Assembly (NCBI GenBank): GCA_001899685.1
Contig: MKWG01000024.1
Location: forward strand, 62,001 to 126,000
DNA length: 64,000 bases
Reading direction: 5' to 3'
DNA from: Sphingobacteriales bacterium 44-15
GTDB lineage: Bacteria; Bacteroidota; Bacteroidia; Chitinophagales; Chitinophagaceae
The first letter of the stretch is position 1. The number at the start of each line of letters is the position of its first letter. The position numbers were made by a program, and so were the translations under genes. The notes under the pieces are model-generated. The model did no database searches, had not been told where the DNA came from, and saw nothing but the letters and a program-made list of their open reading frames with translations. Below, piece after piece: positions 1 to 9,028 of the stretch.

Positions 1-2108
1 CCAAAGAACAAACGAAAGCTTTACAGCAGTCCGGCATAAGATTTTTAGAAGAAGCAGGTAAGCCTTTGCCGTCGTCTTCTGTTGAATCCTTAAGAGATGT
101 ACTGCGTTTTCACGAATACCGGTATTACGTGATGAATGATCCCCTGCTGGCAGATGCGGAATACGATCGTTTGTATAAAATGCTTGAAAAAGCAGAAGCG
201 GCTGACTCTTCCATTGTTACGCCAGATTCTCCTACCCAGCGAGTATCGAAAGGGCTGATCAAAGATTTTCCGAAAGTGCAGCATCTTGTGCCTATGCTCT
301 CTCTCGACAACAGCTACAATGCAGAAGACCTGATTGATTTCGACAGAAAGGCGAGAGAACTAAGCGGAGCACAGGAGATCGCCTATTGTGTGGAACCAAA
401 GTTTGACGGCGCCAGCATATCATTAATATACGAAAATGATATGCTGTACCGTGGCGCCACACGCGGTGATGGCGTAGTGGGCGATGATATTACCACCAAC
501 ATCAGGCAGATACGCTCTGTGCCGCTCTCTGCGAAATTTTCCCGGTACGGCATTCAGCAGATAGAAATAAGAGGCGAGGTATTGATGAATAAAAATCATT
601 TTAAAGCATACAACGATGCCCTGGAAGAGCAGGGACTGCCGCGGCTGGCTAACCCCCGGAATGCGGCTGCCGGGTCATTGCGCATTAAAGACCCCAAAGA
701 AGTGAGCAGGCGGAACCTCGAAGCATTCCTCTATCATGTAAGCGATGTGACATTGCTACCGGGGCACCGGCAACCGGAGCAGTTACTGACGCATAGCGGA
801 ACGCTGCAAATGCTCTGGGAGCTGGGCTTCAGAAGCCCCGAAAAGGAAAAGAAAGTGCTGAAAGGCATCCAGGCCGTTGTTGACTATTGCCTCGTATTTG
901 AAAAGCAAAGAGATGACCTGTCTTATGAAATTGACGGTATGGTGATAAAGGTGAATCAACTCGAAATGCAGGAGCAGATGGGTATGACCACACACCACCC
1001 GCGTTGGGCTATCGCTTATAAGTTTAAGGCGAGGCAGGCTACCAGCAGGCTAAAAGCAGTAGAGTTCCAGGTGGGCAGAACAGGCGCCGTCACACCTGTT
1101 GCCAAGATAGAGCCGGTGACAGTAGGCGGCGTAACTGTGGGAAGCATCTCTGTGCATAATGAAGATTATATTAAGGATAAAGACCTGCTGATCGGCGACA
1201 CTATACTGATTGAAAGGTCGGGTGATGTGATACCCCAGGTAGTAAAATCATTCCCGGAGCTGAGAACGGGCGGTGAAAAAATGATTGCGTTCCCCAGAAA
1301 TTGCCCTGTATGCGGCTATCCTCTTGAGAAGCCCGAAGGCGAAGCGGTATGGCGCTGCAACAACAGCAATAACTGCGAAGCACAGATCGTGGAACGTATC
1401 ATTCACTTTACCAGCAAGGATGCAATGGACATACGCGGCTTCGGGGAGGCCATCGTAAAGAAATTTTACGCACTGGGCTATCTGAAAGATATCCCGGGCA
1501 TATACCGCCTGCCTTTTGATAAAATACGTTCGCTGGAAGGATTTGGCGAAAAAAGTATTACTAACCTGCAGGCTGCTATTGAAGCCTCAAAGCAACAGCC
1601 CCTGCACCGGCTTATGTATGCGCTTGGCATAAGATATATAGGAGAAACCACGGCAAAAGTATTAGCCAATGCCGTGCATCACCTGCTGGATTTTACTTCG
1701 TTCAGCCTGGAGCAACTGCAGGAACTGGAGGATGTAGGTCCCAAGGTGGCGGGAAGCGTTTACCAGTTTTTTCATAATGATCAGAACATACAGTTGCTTA
1801 AGGAGCTGGAAGCGATCGGGCTGCAGTTTAAAAACCTGAAAAAGGACCTGCATGCCGCCGGCAACCTCAGCGGGCAGACTTTCCTGTTTACAGGCACACT
1901 CGTACAACTCAAGCGGTCGGAAGCGGAAGCGCTGGTAGAGCAGCACGGCGGTAAGCTGCTGAGTGGTGTAAGCAGCAAGCTAAATTATCTTGTAGCAGGT
2001 GAAGATGCCGGCTCCAAGCTCGAAAAAGCAAAGAAAATAGCCACAATAAAGGTGATCTCCGAGAAGGAGTTTTTGAAAATGACGGGGACGGATAGCCTGT
2101 CTTCCTGA
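1..2108 (+). CDS. ligA: NAD-dependent DNA ligase LigA (5' end outside window)
   Basis: Seals nicks in duplex DNA with NAD+ during replication and repair. The frame is open from base 3, and the residues before the first in-window TTG (66) read as the N-terminal extension usual in Bacteroidota ligases, so the true start lies just left of the window. The HEYRYY motif of the Ia domain is followed by the adenylation motif EPKFDG (Lys at codon 112 counted from base 66), an OB fold, a four-Cys zinc finger (CPVC...CNNSNNC, about 412-438), helix-hairpin-helix repeats and a C-terminal BRCT domain (about 590-670). The visible length of about 700 residues fits the family. The next gene is 184 bp away, beyond a hairpin repeat. 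Confidence 0.97.
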   Translation, partial: KEQTKALQQSGIRFLEEAGKPLPSSSVESLRDVLRFHEYRYYVMNDPLLADAEYDRLYKMLEKAEAADSSIVTPDSPTQRVSKGLIKDFPKVQHLVPMLSLDNSYNAEDLIDFDRKARELSGAQEIAYCVEPKFDGASISLIYENDMLYRGATRGDGVVGDDITTNIRQIRSVPLSAKFSRYGIQQIEIRGEVLMNKNHFKAYNDALEEQGLPRLANPRNAAAGSLRIKDPKEVSRRNLEAFLYHVSDVTLLPGHRQPEQLLTHSGTLQMLWELGFRSPEKEKKVLKGIQAVVDYCLVFEKQRDDLSYEIDGMVIKVNQLEMQEQMGMTTHHPRWAIAYKFKARQATSRLKAVEFQVGRTGAVTPVAKIEPVTVGGVTVGSISVHNEDYIKDKDLLIGDTILIERSGDVIPQVVKSFPELRTGGEKMIAFPRNCPVCGYPLEKPEGEAVWRCNNSNNCEAQIVERIIHFTSKDAMDIRGFGEAIVKKFYALGYLKDIPGIYRLPFDKIRSLEGFGEKSITNLQAAIEASKQQPLHRLMYALGIRYIGETTAKVLANAVHHLLDFTSFSLEQLQELEDVGPKVAGSVYQFFHNDQNIQLLKELEAIGLQFKNLKKDLHAAGNLSGQTFLFTGTLVQLKRSEAEALVEQHGGKLLSGVSSKLNYLVAGEDAGSKLEKAKKIATIKVISEKEFLKMTGTDSLSS

Positions 2109-2128
2109 CAATGGATCATAGTGCTGTG

Positions 2129-2232
2129 TCAAACGGGAAACGTGAGAAGTGAAATGTGAAGGGCCGACTGTCAAACGAGAAACGTCAGAAGTGAGATATT
2201 TCACGTCTCATGTTTCTCCTCTCACTTTTCAT
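2129..2232. repeat. Intergenic hairpin repeat (GTGAGA/GTGAAACG family), copy 1
   Basis: Words such as AAACGTGAGAAGTGAAA run forward in the left half and their complements (TTTCACGTCTCA, CTCACTTTTCA) in the right half, giving an imperfect hairpin. It sits just after ligA and probably ends its transcript. Confidence 0.6.
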
Positions 2233-2292
2233 GATTAAAATATAATATGCCATAGGATTATAGTATATTTATAATACCTAAAAACATCAGCC

Positions 2293-2856
2293 ATGATAAA
2301 GAAGATTGCCAATGAAAGCTGGAAACCCTTACAGTTCCCGGGATGGAAGGCATTAAGAAAAAAATACGCTGTTTCCAACCAGGGGCGGGTTGCCTCCTAT
2401 ACAAAAGATATCTATGAAGACGGGCAATTGCTCAGCGGCTCTTTAACTACAGGTTACCGCAGTCTCAACCTTCATCGTCCCGACAACAAAGGCACTTTAT
2501 ACATACACAGGGAAATAGCCCGCCTCTTTTGCAAAAAACCTTCACCAAAACACCAGTTTGTAATTCATCTCAACTACAATAAGATTGACAACAAATCGGC
2601 AAACCTCAGGTGGGCTACCCTCGGTGAAGTAAGCAATCACCAGCAGAGCAGCCCCGCCAAAGTTGCATATAAAGAAGTACAGGCAAACCGCTCCTCAGGG
2701 CTGAAGCTGAACGCCAACCAGGTAAGCGCTATTAAAAAAGCTATTGCTGATCCTAAGAGGAAGCTTACCTATAAACAGCTCGCTGAAAAATATGATGTAA
2801 GCGAAATGACCCTCTACCGTATTAAAAGCGGGGAAAACTGGGCAAAGGTGAAATAG
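2293..2856 (+). CDS. NUMOD4/HNH endonuclease-like protein with C-terminal helix-turn-helix
   Basis: A 187-residue protein resembling free-standing homing-type HNH nucleases. An N-terminal NUMOD4-like segment (WKPLQFPGWKALRKKYAVSN, about 10-45) is followed by an HNH_3-like core (HREIARLF, then VIHLNYNKIDNKSANLRWAT, about 78-115) and a C-terminal helix-turn-helix (LTYKQLAEKYDVSEMTLYRI, about 155-178) of the kind that gives DNA specificity. The usual HH pair of the core appears as IHL, so catalysis is uncertain. No intron, intein or repeat flanks it. It may be a selfish nuclease or a domesticated DNA-binding protein. Confidence 0.75.
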   Translation: MIKKIANESWKPLQFPGWKALRKKYAVSNQGRVASYTKDIYEDGQLLSGSLTTGYRSLNLHRPDNKGTLYIHREIARLFCKKPSPKHQFVIHLNYNKIDNKSANLRWATLGEVSNHQQSSPAKVAYKEVQANRSSGLKLNANQVSAIKKAIADPKRKLTYKQLAEKYDVSEMTLYRIKSGENWAKVK

Positions 2857-2896
2857 CTGATGGCTGTCAGCCGCCAGCTATCGGCTGAGAGAATGT

Positions 2897-3715
2897 TTAC
2901 AAAAACAGGTCGGTATATAATTGCGCGCCCGGTATCACGCTGTATTTTTCCAGGTCCGTAATACCTTCTTCAGCAAGCACGGCTTCGTCAATAAAAAAAT
3001 TACCTGTGCAGGAAGATGACGGACGTGATAATATATAATAAGCAGCGTCCGCAATGATCTCAGGTTTACGGCTCATCTTTATCAAAGCTTCTCCGCCCAG
3101 CAGGTTTTGTACTGCTGCTGTAGCTATAGTGGTCTTTGGCCAAAGGGTGTTTGCAGCAATATTGTCTTTTTTCAATTCTTCAGCCAGCCCCATAGCGATC
3201 ATGCTCATATTGTATTTACTCAGCGTATAAGCCAGGTGAGCGCCAAACCACTTAGAGCTCATATTGAGCGGCGGGGAGAGGTTAAGAATATGCGGATTCG
3301 TTCCCTTACGCAGGTATGGAATGCAGGCTTTGCTCACGAAAAAAGTCCCTCTCACATTGATATTATGCATCAGGTCAAACCGCTTCGGTTCTGTTTTTTC
3401 AGTGGTAGTAAGTGAAATGGCAGAAGCATTATTGATAAGTATATCAATGCCTCCGAACACTTCTATTGTTTTAGCCACAGCGGCTTCGATCTGGTCTTCA
3501 AAACGAATATCGCATTGCACAGGCAATGCTTGCCCTCCGGCTTCCACAACTTCCTTTGCGGCCGAAAAAATTGTCCCGCCTAATTTGAGGTTCTCTTCAA
3601 CTGATTTGGCTGCTATCACTACCTGCGCTCCTTCCGAAGCTAACCGTAATGCAATCGCTTTACCAATCCCCCTGCTGCCTCCTGTGATGAAAACCGTCTT
3701 CCCTTTAAATGACAT
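2897..3715 (-). CDS. SDR family oxidoreductase, HSDL2-like
   Basis: A 272-residue classical short-chain dehydrogenase/reductase. Visible are the cofactor loop TGGSRGIG (11-18), the NNAS motif (about 95-98) and the catalytic Tyr163/Lys167 in YTLSK. The stretch LNLSPPLNMSSKWF before the active site is typical of the hydroxysteroid-dehydrogenase-like 2 (HSDL2) subgroup, whose physiological substrate in bacteria is not established; the sterol-carrier domain of animal HSDL2 is absent. It is transcribed toward the HNH gene with only 40 bp between, and shows no operon partner. Confidence 0.9.
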   Translation of the reverse strand: MSFKGKTVFITGGSRGIGKAIALRLASEGAQVVIAAKSVEENLKLGGTIFSAAKEVVEAGGQALPVQCDIRFEDQIEAAVAKTIEVFGGIDILINNASAISLTTTEKTEPKRFDLMHNINVRGTFFVSKACIPYLRKGTNPHILNLSPPLNMSSKWFGAHLAYTLSKYNMSMIAMGLAEELKKDNIAANTLWPKTTIATAAVQNLLGGEALIKMSRKPEIIADAAYYILSRPSSSCTGNFFIDEAVLAEEGITDLEKYSVIPGAQLYTDLFL

Positions 3716-3816
3716 ATTCCTGAATTTAAGTGTAAGCTAAGCGAATTTTCAATAGAAGCAGTTGAATTTATGATAGCTTTGATCTGACTAACTTGTGTGA
3801 GCCACCATTACTATAT

Positions 3817-4455
3817 ATGAGTATACTAAACAAACTGGCCACCTCTCAAAACCGTAATGATGAGTTGCCTAATATTGAGCTTGCAATTGATATTGCAAAC
3901 AATAAAGATAAGGCTGCCGTTAAAGAGCTGGTAGCATTAGTGCTGTCAGGTAAAAACCGGGATATTCAAAATGACAGCATCAAAGTATTATACGAAGTTG
4001 GAGAAAGGAACCCTTCGTTGATCTCGCACTATTCAAACACTTTCGCAGGATTATTGTCTTCTAAAAACAACCGCCTGCAATGGGGAGCCATGAGCGCTCT
4101 GAATGCTATTGCATCAATCGAGCCAGACTTAATTTATTATTTACTACCTGAACTGGAGGCCGCGGTGGCAAAAGGATCAGTCATCACGCGGGACAATTAT
4201 GTTTATATATTGATCAGGCTTGCAGGAATAAACAACTACCGCAACAAGGCTATTGCTTTGCTGAAAGAACAACTGATAAACTGCCCTGCCAACCAGCTTC
4301 CTATGTATGCGGAGAAATCGCTGCCTATAATTACATCTTCTGAAAAAGATAACTTTATTCAAATTTTGCAATCGCGCTGGAGTGAATTTGAAAAAGCATC
4401 GAAGCAGGTAAGGGTTGAAAAGGTGATCAGGAAATTACAAAAGACTTTAATATAG
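3817..4455 (+). CDS. HEAT-repeat-like protein, function unknown
   Basis: A soluble, almost wholly helical protein of about 212 residues. Successive helical pairs (AAVKELVALVLSGKNRDIQND, then a pair around SALNAIASIEPDLIYYLLPE) look like HEAT/armadillo units that usually serve protein-protein contacts. The ATG at 3817 is preferred to an in-frame TTG at 3793. There is no signal peptide or membrane segment. It converges on the alkyltransferase-like gene. No specific function can be read from the sequence. Confidence 0.75.
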   Translation: MSILNKLATSQNRNDELPNIELAIDIANNKDKAAVKELVALVLSGKNRDIQNDSIKVLYEVGERNPSLISHYSNTFAGLLSSKNNRLQWGAMSALNAIASIEPDLIYYLLPELEAAVAKGSVITRDNYVYILIRLAGINNYRNKAIALLKEQLINCPANQLPMYAEKSLPIITSSEKDNFIQILQSRWSEFEKASKQVRVEKVIRKLQKTLI

Positions 4456-4489
4456 TGTTAAACCAGGACCTTTGCGCCGTAAACAATCG

Positions 4490-4550
4490 TTAGACGAGAA
4501 AGGCAATACGCCGGATTTTCACTTTTGACTTCTGACATTTCACGATTAAC
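4490..4550. repeat. Intergenic hairpin repeat, degenerate copy 2
   Basis: Contains GACGAGAAAG followed by TTTTCACTTTTGACTTCTGACATTTCACG, the right-arm vocabulary of the family. It lies between two convergent genes, where a bidirectional terminator is expected. Confidence 0.45.
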
Positions 4551-4580
4551 ATAGTACTATCTTAGGCAGGCTGAGTGGCT

Positions 4581-4973
4581 TTATAATTCAAGCTCTTTGG
4601 CAGGATCCCAGAACACTTTGTCAAAGTCAGTAATAGTATCATTTACTACTTTTATCCCTTCTTTTTTCAAGAGCTCTTCCATTAAGGTGGGTGTACTGAA
4701 ATGATGCCTGCCGCTGAGCATGCCATTGCGGTTGACTACCCGGTGCGCAGGTACTTTAGGACGCACAGTGCCGGCGGCATTCATTGCCCAGCCGACCATA
4801 CGGGCAGAGAGCTTAGTGCCTATATATGCGGCAATAGCTCCGTATGAAGTTGCCCTGCCTTTGGGTACCAGCCTTACCACATCATATACTGTTTCAAAAA
4901 AAGAATCTTTGCGGTCAGCTTTTGCAGGCGGCTGTTTTGCAGATATTCCTTTTTGTTTTTTTGCAGATTTCAT
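4581..4973 (-). CDS. Alkyltransferase-like protein (ATL), non-catalytic MGMT homologue
   Basis: A 130-residue relative of O6-methylguanine-DNA methyltransferase. The DNA-binding region (RLVPKGRATSYGAIAAYIG, about 34-52) and the 'Arg finger' helix (ARMVGWAMNAA) are present, but the PCHRV acceptor motif reads PAHRVV (75-80): Ala replaces the methyl-accepting Cys. Such ATL proteins bind alkylated bases, flip them out and flag them for nucleotide excision repair rather than repairing them directly. The N-terminal 20 residues are Lys-rich. Its start overlaps the trmB stop by 4 bp, so the two are co-translated. Confidence 0.9.
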   Translation of the reverse strand: MKSAKKQKGISAKQPPAKADRKDSFFETVYDVVRLVPKGRATSYGAIAAYIGTKLSARMVGWAMNAAGTVRPKVPAHRVVNRNGMLSGRHHFSTPTLMEELLKKEGIKVVNDTITDFDKVFWDPAKELEL

Positions 4974-5674
4974 AATGCAGTAATTTCATTTAACATCAGC
5001 TTTAACCGGGCATCTTTTTCCGGCGGTAGCGCTTTGGGAATGCTGAATTTTAGATAATGCACTTTATTGCTTCCGGCTATATCCAGGCTTTCGTAATAGG
5101 TTTTGATCTTCAGGTCTTCATGAATGCCAGGCTCTGCATACACGTCGCTGTAACTTTCTGCAACATTCAATTCGTACAGCTCTGCTACGAGGGAAGTGAA
5201 ATTATACAGGTCGGGTGAGTCGGTCTTCAGGTGAATGAAGCCACCCTCTTTCATTATTTTTTTGTACAGCCGCAAAAACCTCGGGTGCGTCAGTCTTTTT
5301 TTTGCTTTTGACATGCGCAACTGCGGATCGGGGAAAGTGATCCATATTTCATTCACTTCGTCTTCTGCAAAATAATCGGTAATGCTTTCTATTTGTGTGC
5401 GTAAAAAAGCAACATTTTTCAATCCTTCCTCCAGTGCTTTTTTTGCGCCGGACCATATACGGTTCCCTTTGAGATCAACTCCAATAAAATTCCTCTCCGG
5501 GTACTGCCTTGCAAGCGCCACAGTATATTCTCCCTTGCCGCAGGCAAGTTCCAGTGTAAGAGGATTGTCATTGTTGAAAAAAGCATCCCAATTCCCCTGC
5601 ATTCCTTCGGGATACTGCAATACATTGGGAAATGATTTTATGGCTTCAAACCGGATGAGTTTTTTATGTCCCAT
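4970..5674 (-). CDS. trmB: tRNA (guanine-N7-)-methyltransferase TrmB
   Basis: Methylates G46 in the variable loop of tRNAs, using S-adenosylmethionine. The 234-residue protein shows the SAM-binding motif LELACGKGEY, the acidic loop GVDLKGNRIW, and the TrmB signature ITFPDPQLRMSKAKKRLTHP. It heads a two-gene operon with the ATL gene (ATGA overlap). A perfect -7 box TATCTTTG lies on the minus strand at 5686-5679, just 4 nt before the ATG, which would give a leaderless or near-leaderless message. Confidence 0.95.
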   Translation of the reverse strand: MGHKKLIRFEAIKSFPNVLQYPEGMQGNWDAFFNNDNPLTLELACGKGEYTVALARQYPERNFIGVDLKGNRIWSGAKKALEEGLKNVAFLRTQIESITDYFAEDEVNEIWITFPDPQLRMSKAKKRLTHPRFLRLYKKIMKEGGFIHLKTDSPDLYNFTSLVAELYELNVAESYSDVYAEPGIHEDLKIKTYYESLDIAGSNKVHYLKFSIPKALPPEKDARLKLMLNEITAL

Positions 5675-5678
5675 GCGT

Positions 5679-5686
5679 CAAAGATA
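5679..5686 (-). promoter_or_regulatory. -7 box (TATCTTTG) of trmB
   Basis: Matches the Bacteroidota consensus TAnnTTTG exactly. Only ACGC separates it from the trmB ATG. No clear -33 TTTG is seen at the usual distance. Confidence 0.6.
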
Positions 5687-5771
5687 GGGATCGCAGGGAA
5701 AGGGTTATAAAGATTTGTTAAAGAAGTATCCCGAAGTTTTAAAGCGTATCCCTCAAACATTACATTTAAAA

Positions 5772-6782
5772 ATGAAGAAAATTATTTCAATAATTACATT
5801 TATTGTAACTGGGTTCTGGTCGTATGGTCAGGATCGCAGCGTAGATGTTCAGGAGAGAGTGGCGCTGGGCGGTGTAAGTCAACAAATATTTCTTCGGGGA
5901 AAAGACAGTACAAATCCTGTTTTGCTCATATTGCATGGCGGCCCGGGATTTTCAGAATTTGCTTATTTCAGATCATTTAACAGAGATCTGGAAAATAAGT
6001 TTGTGGTAGTCAACTGGGATCAGCGCGGCACACATCTTTCCTACAATGATTCAATTGAGGATAAGTCAATGACGTTTGACCAGATCGTAAGTGATGCGCA
6101 TGAACTGGCAGGTAAATTGAAGACACGGTTCAGGAAAAATAAAATTTTCCTTTTGGCTCACTCCGCCGGTACAATAGCAGGAGTTAAATATGCTTTGCGC
6201 TACCCTGAAGATCTGTATGCATATATCGGGGTCGGTCAGGTAGTAAACGGGATGAAAAATGAAAGGGAATCACTGTCATTTACTTTAAAAATGGCAAAGC
6301 GAAATAATAATAAAAAAGCGCTGGCTGAACTCGAAGAAGTACAAAAAAACTATCCTTCTTTGTCACTTAAATCATTAGAATATGTTTTTACAGAAAGAAA
6401 GTGGCTTGAGAAATTTGGCGGCGTTTATCACACAAAGAGTTTTTCATATTTATTTGAACATCTTGACAAAGGAGAAAGAGAGCTTATGAATGACAAGTTA
6501 GCAAGCAGGGGCGGGCAATTCTCTATGCAACATTTGTGGAAGGAATTATTAAGCGTGGACTTCCTTTCTGCCGACACGGTATTCAACATACCCGTTTTTT
6601 TAATTTGCGGTAAATATGATCACAATACTCCCACTGATCTTGCGCGGCAATATTTTAATAAAATAAAAGCGCCCTTAAAGCAGTTCGTCATTTTTGAAAA
6701 CTCCGGTCATTTGATCCCGTTTGAAGAACCTGATACATTCAACGAACTGCTGACACAAACAATACTTAATAAATCATTGTAA
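5772..6782 (+). CDS. Secreted alpha/beta hydrolase, proline iminopeptidase (S33)-like
   Basis: About 336 residues with a signal peptide ending near WSYGQ (residue 20), so probably periplasmic. The oxyanion motif HGGPG (55-59) and WDQRGT are hallmarks of the S33 prolyl aminopeptidase family. The nucleophile elbow reads AHSAG with Ser131, where the first Gly of GxSxG is Ala. The acid is probably Asp in CGKYDHNTP and the base His in ENSGHLIPF. The ATG at 5772 begins the signal peptide; an upstream in-frame start at 5715 would add 19 residues that spoil it. The true substrate may be a peptide or another ester/amide. Confidence 0.85.
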   Translation: MKKIISIITFIVTGFWSYGQDRSVDVQERVALGGVSQQIFLRGKDSTNPVLLILHGGPGFSEFAYFRSFNRDLENKFVVVNWDQRGTHLSYNDSIEDKSMTFDQIVSDAHELAGKLKTRFRKNKIFLLAHSAGTIAGVKYALRYPEDLYAYIGVGQVVNGMKNERESLSFTLKMAKRNNNKKALAELEEVQKNYPSLSLKSLEYVFTERKWLEKFGGVYHTKSFSYLFEHLDKGERELMNDKLASRGGQFSMQHLWKELLSVDFLSADTVFNIPVFLICGKYDHNTPTDLARQYFNKIKAPLKQFVIFENSGHLIPFEEPDTFNELLTQTILNKSL

Positions 6783-6807
6783 TGAAAAACGGCTTAGCAT
6801 TGGGCTA

Positions 6808-6848
6808 ATAAACGTGAGATCCTCACGTTTATCGTCTCACTTCTCACA
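6808..6848. repeat. Intergenic hairpin repeat, copy 3 (tight 11-bp stem)
   Basis: The arms ATAAACGTGAG (6808-6818) and CTCACGTTTAT (6822-6832) are perfectly complementary with a 3-nt loop, followed by CGTCTCACTTCTCAC. It lies between convergent genes (hydrolase and E1), so a bidirectional terminator is likely. Confidence 0.7.
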
Positions 6849-6875
6849 AAGAATACGACATGATATTGCTTATAC

Positions 6876-8900
6876 CTAGTATTTCAAAAGCCGTTGCACA
6901 CACTCATCCAATCTTGCTTTTGCCAGGAAATTTTTCTCCAGCTCTTTATTAAAAGGAATGGGTGTATCAAGCGATGCACAGCGCATTACAGGAGCGTCGA
7001 GCTGGGGAAAACAGTGTTCCTGTATCCAGGCAGCTATTTCAGCGCCAATGCCACCTGTAAGGGTATCTTCATGCAGGACAAGTACCCTCCCGGTCCGCGA
7101 TACAGCAGCGGAGATGGCATTATAATCAAGAGGCAACAGACTTCTGAGGTCAAGAATATCAAACGAGATCTGCGGGTGCTTAGCCGCATATTCCAGCGCC
7201 CAGTGCACCCCTGCCCCATAAGTAATAATGGAAATATCTTCGCCCTGCTCTACCAGTTTGGCTTTGCCAATGGTCACTTCGTAAAATTCTTCAGGCACGG
7301 GGCCTTCTATACTGCGATACAAAGCCTTATGCTCGAAAAATAATACCGGATTGGGATCATTGATGGCTGCGATCAATAAACCTTTCGCATCCAGCGGGGA
7401 AGACGGGTATACTATTTTAAGCCCCGGCGTATGCACAAACCATGCTTCATTGCTCTGTGAATGAAATGGCCCGGCGCCTGTACCTGCGCCCGCAGGCATA
7501 CGTATAACAACATCAGCATTCTGCCCCCACCTGTAATGTATCTTGGCAAGATTATTTACTACCTGGTTAAAGCCCATCGTTACAAAATCGGCAAACTGCA
7601 TTTCCACCACGCTTTTATATCCTTCCATGCTGAGTCCCAGGGCGGCGCCTATGATGGCACTTTCACAGAGCGGCGTATTGCGCACCCGCTCTCTCCCGAA
7701 TTTATTGACAAGCCCCTCCGTTACTTTGAATACTCCTCCATACTCTGCAATATCCTGTCCCATCAATATGAGGTTGTTGTGCCTGATCATGCTTTGGTAC
7801 AAAGCATCGCTCACGGCATCTACCAGCCTTTTTTGCTGAAGCGTGAACGGGGCATGCGCTATATCTTCATCCGTATTGATAACCTGTATGGTGTATTTAT
7901 TATCTGCTTCTCCCCATAGGGCATATACGTCTTTTAGTTCCTGTGCTGTATCCGGGATGATGTCATGATGTGTGAGTCCTTTTTCCAGCTCTTCATCTAT
8001 ATACCGCTTGAATGCTGTTTTGGCGCTTTCAATATCTATAGTGGTTAAAATATTTTCTTTCAGCAGCCAGTGCTCAAATGTTTTTACCGGGTCTTTTTCT
8101 TCCCATATTTTCAAAAGCTCTTCCGGTACATACTTTGTGCCGCTGGCTTCCTCGTGCCCGCGCATGCGAAAGGTCATGCACTCTACCAGGTAAGGCTTTT
8201 GCCTTTCAATACAATACTCCCTTACTCCCTTTATGGTATCGTATACCGTAAGAATATTATTGCCATCAATCTGCACACCTTCCATACCATAGCCCCTGGC
8301 ACGGTCAACAAGAGAAGCGCATTTGTATTGTTCATCTGCAGGAGTGCTGAGCCCGTAACCATTATTTTCTACTAAAAATATCACCGGCAATCCCCATACT
8401 GCAGCTACATTGAGCGCTTCATGGAAATCTCCTTCGCTTGTAGCGCCTTCCCCGCAAAATACCAGTACTGCTTTCTCCCGGCGGCCTAATTTATAAGCGA
8501 GCCCAACACCGTCTGCCACCGCCAGTTGCGGTCCGAGATGGGATATCATCCCGCAGATATGGTGTTCCTTATCGCCGAAATGAAAGCTTCTTTCCCTTCC
8601 CTTGCTGTATCCTTCCCCGGCGCCCTGCCATTGCATGAATAATTTGCCCAGCGGAAGCCCGCGGGTAGTAAATACCCCAAGATTACGATGCAGCGGTAAT
8701 ATCCACTCATCGGTTTCCATTGCCGATGTTGCTCCTACGGCAATAGCTTCCTGACCGATACCGCTAAACCATTTGCTGATGCGCCCCTGCCTCAGCAAAA
8801 GCAACATTTTTTCTTCTATCATTCTGGGTAGCAGCAGCGCCCTGTACAGTTCTTCCAGTTGCGGTTTGGTAAAGTTCTCTTGAGGAAAATGCATATACAA
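6876..8900 (-). CDS. 2-oxoacid dehydrogenase E1, alpha and beta subunits fused
   Basis: Thiamine-diphosphate-dependent decarboxylase component of a 2-oxoacid (pyruvate or branched-chain type) dehydrogenase complex. The N-terminal half (about 10-320) is E1-alpha, with the ThDP/Mg motif running from GEGATSEGDF to VENNGYG (150-182). The C-terminal half (about 355-674) is E1-beta, starting near LVDAVSDALYQ and including GQDIAEYGGVFKVTEGL and CESAIIGAALG. Most bacteria encode the halves separately; the single-chain form recurs in Bacteroidota. E2 and E3 genes are not nearby, so the exact substrate is open. ATG 8900 or 8894 could start it. Confidence 0.92.
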   Translation of the reverse strand: MYMHFPQENFTKPQLEELYRALLLPRMIEEKMLLLLRQGRISKWFSGIGQEAIAVGATSAMETDEWILPLHRNLGVFTTRGLPLGKLFMQWQGAGEGYSKGRERSFHFGDKEHHICGMISHLGPQLAVADGVGLAYKLGRREKAVLVFCGEGATSEGDFHEALNVAAVWGLPVIFLVENNGYGLSTPADEQYKCASLVDRARGYGMEGVQIDGNNILTVYDTIKGVREYCIERQKPYLVECMTFRMRGHEEASGTKYVPEELLKIWEEKDPVKTFEHWLLKENILTTIDIESAKTAFKRYIDEELEKGLTHHDIIPDTAQELKDVYALWGEADNKYTIQVINTDEDIAHAPFTLQQKRLVDAVSDALYQSMIRHNNLILMGQDIAEYGGVFKVTEGLVNKFGRERVRNTPLCESAIIGAALGLSMEGYKSVVEMQFADFVTMGFNQVVNNLAKIHYRWGQNADVVIRMPAGAGTGAGPFHSQSNEAWFVHTPGLKIVYPSSPLDAKGLLIAAINDPNPVLFFEHKALYRSIEGPVPEEFYEVTIGKAKLVEQGEDISIITYGAGVHWALEYAAKHPQISFDILDLRSLLPLDYNAISAAVSRTGRVLVLHEDTLTGGIGAEIAAWIQEHCFPQLDAPVMRCASLDTPIPFNKELEKNFLAKARLDECVQRLLKY

Positions 8901-9028
8901 ACCTATAGGTTTTTTGAAACATGCCAGGTTATTATAATGTTTAATCCTTTCTTTGATGACTTTACGTTTACTGCTTTAAACGTATAAGCGCAACAGTTAT
9001 GATATGATAACAAACAGTATTTTTCCTG

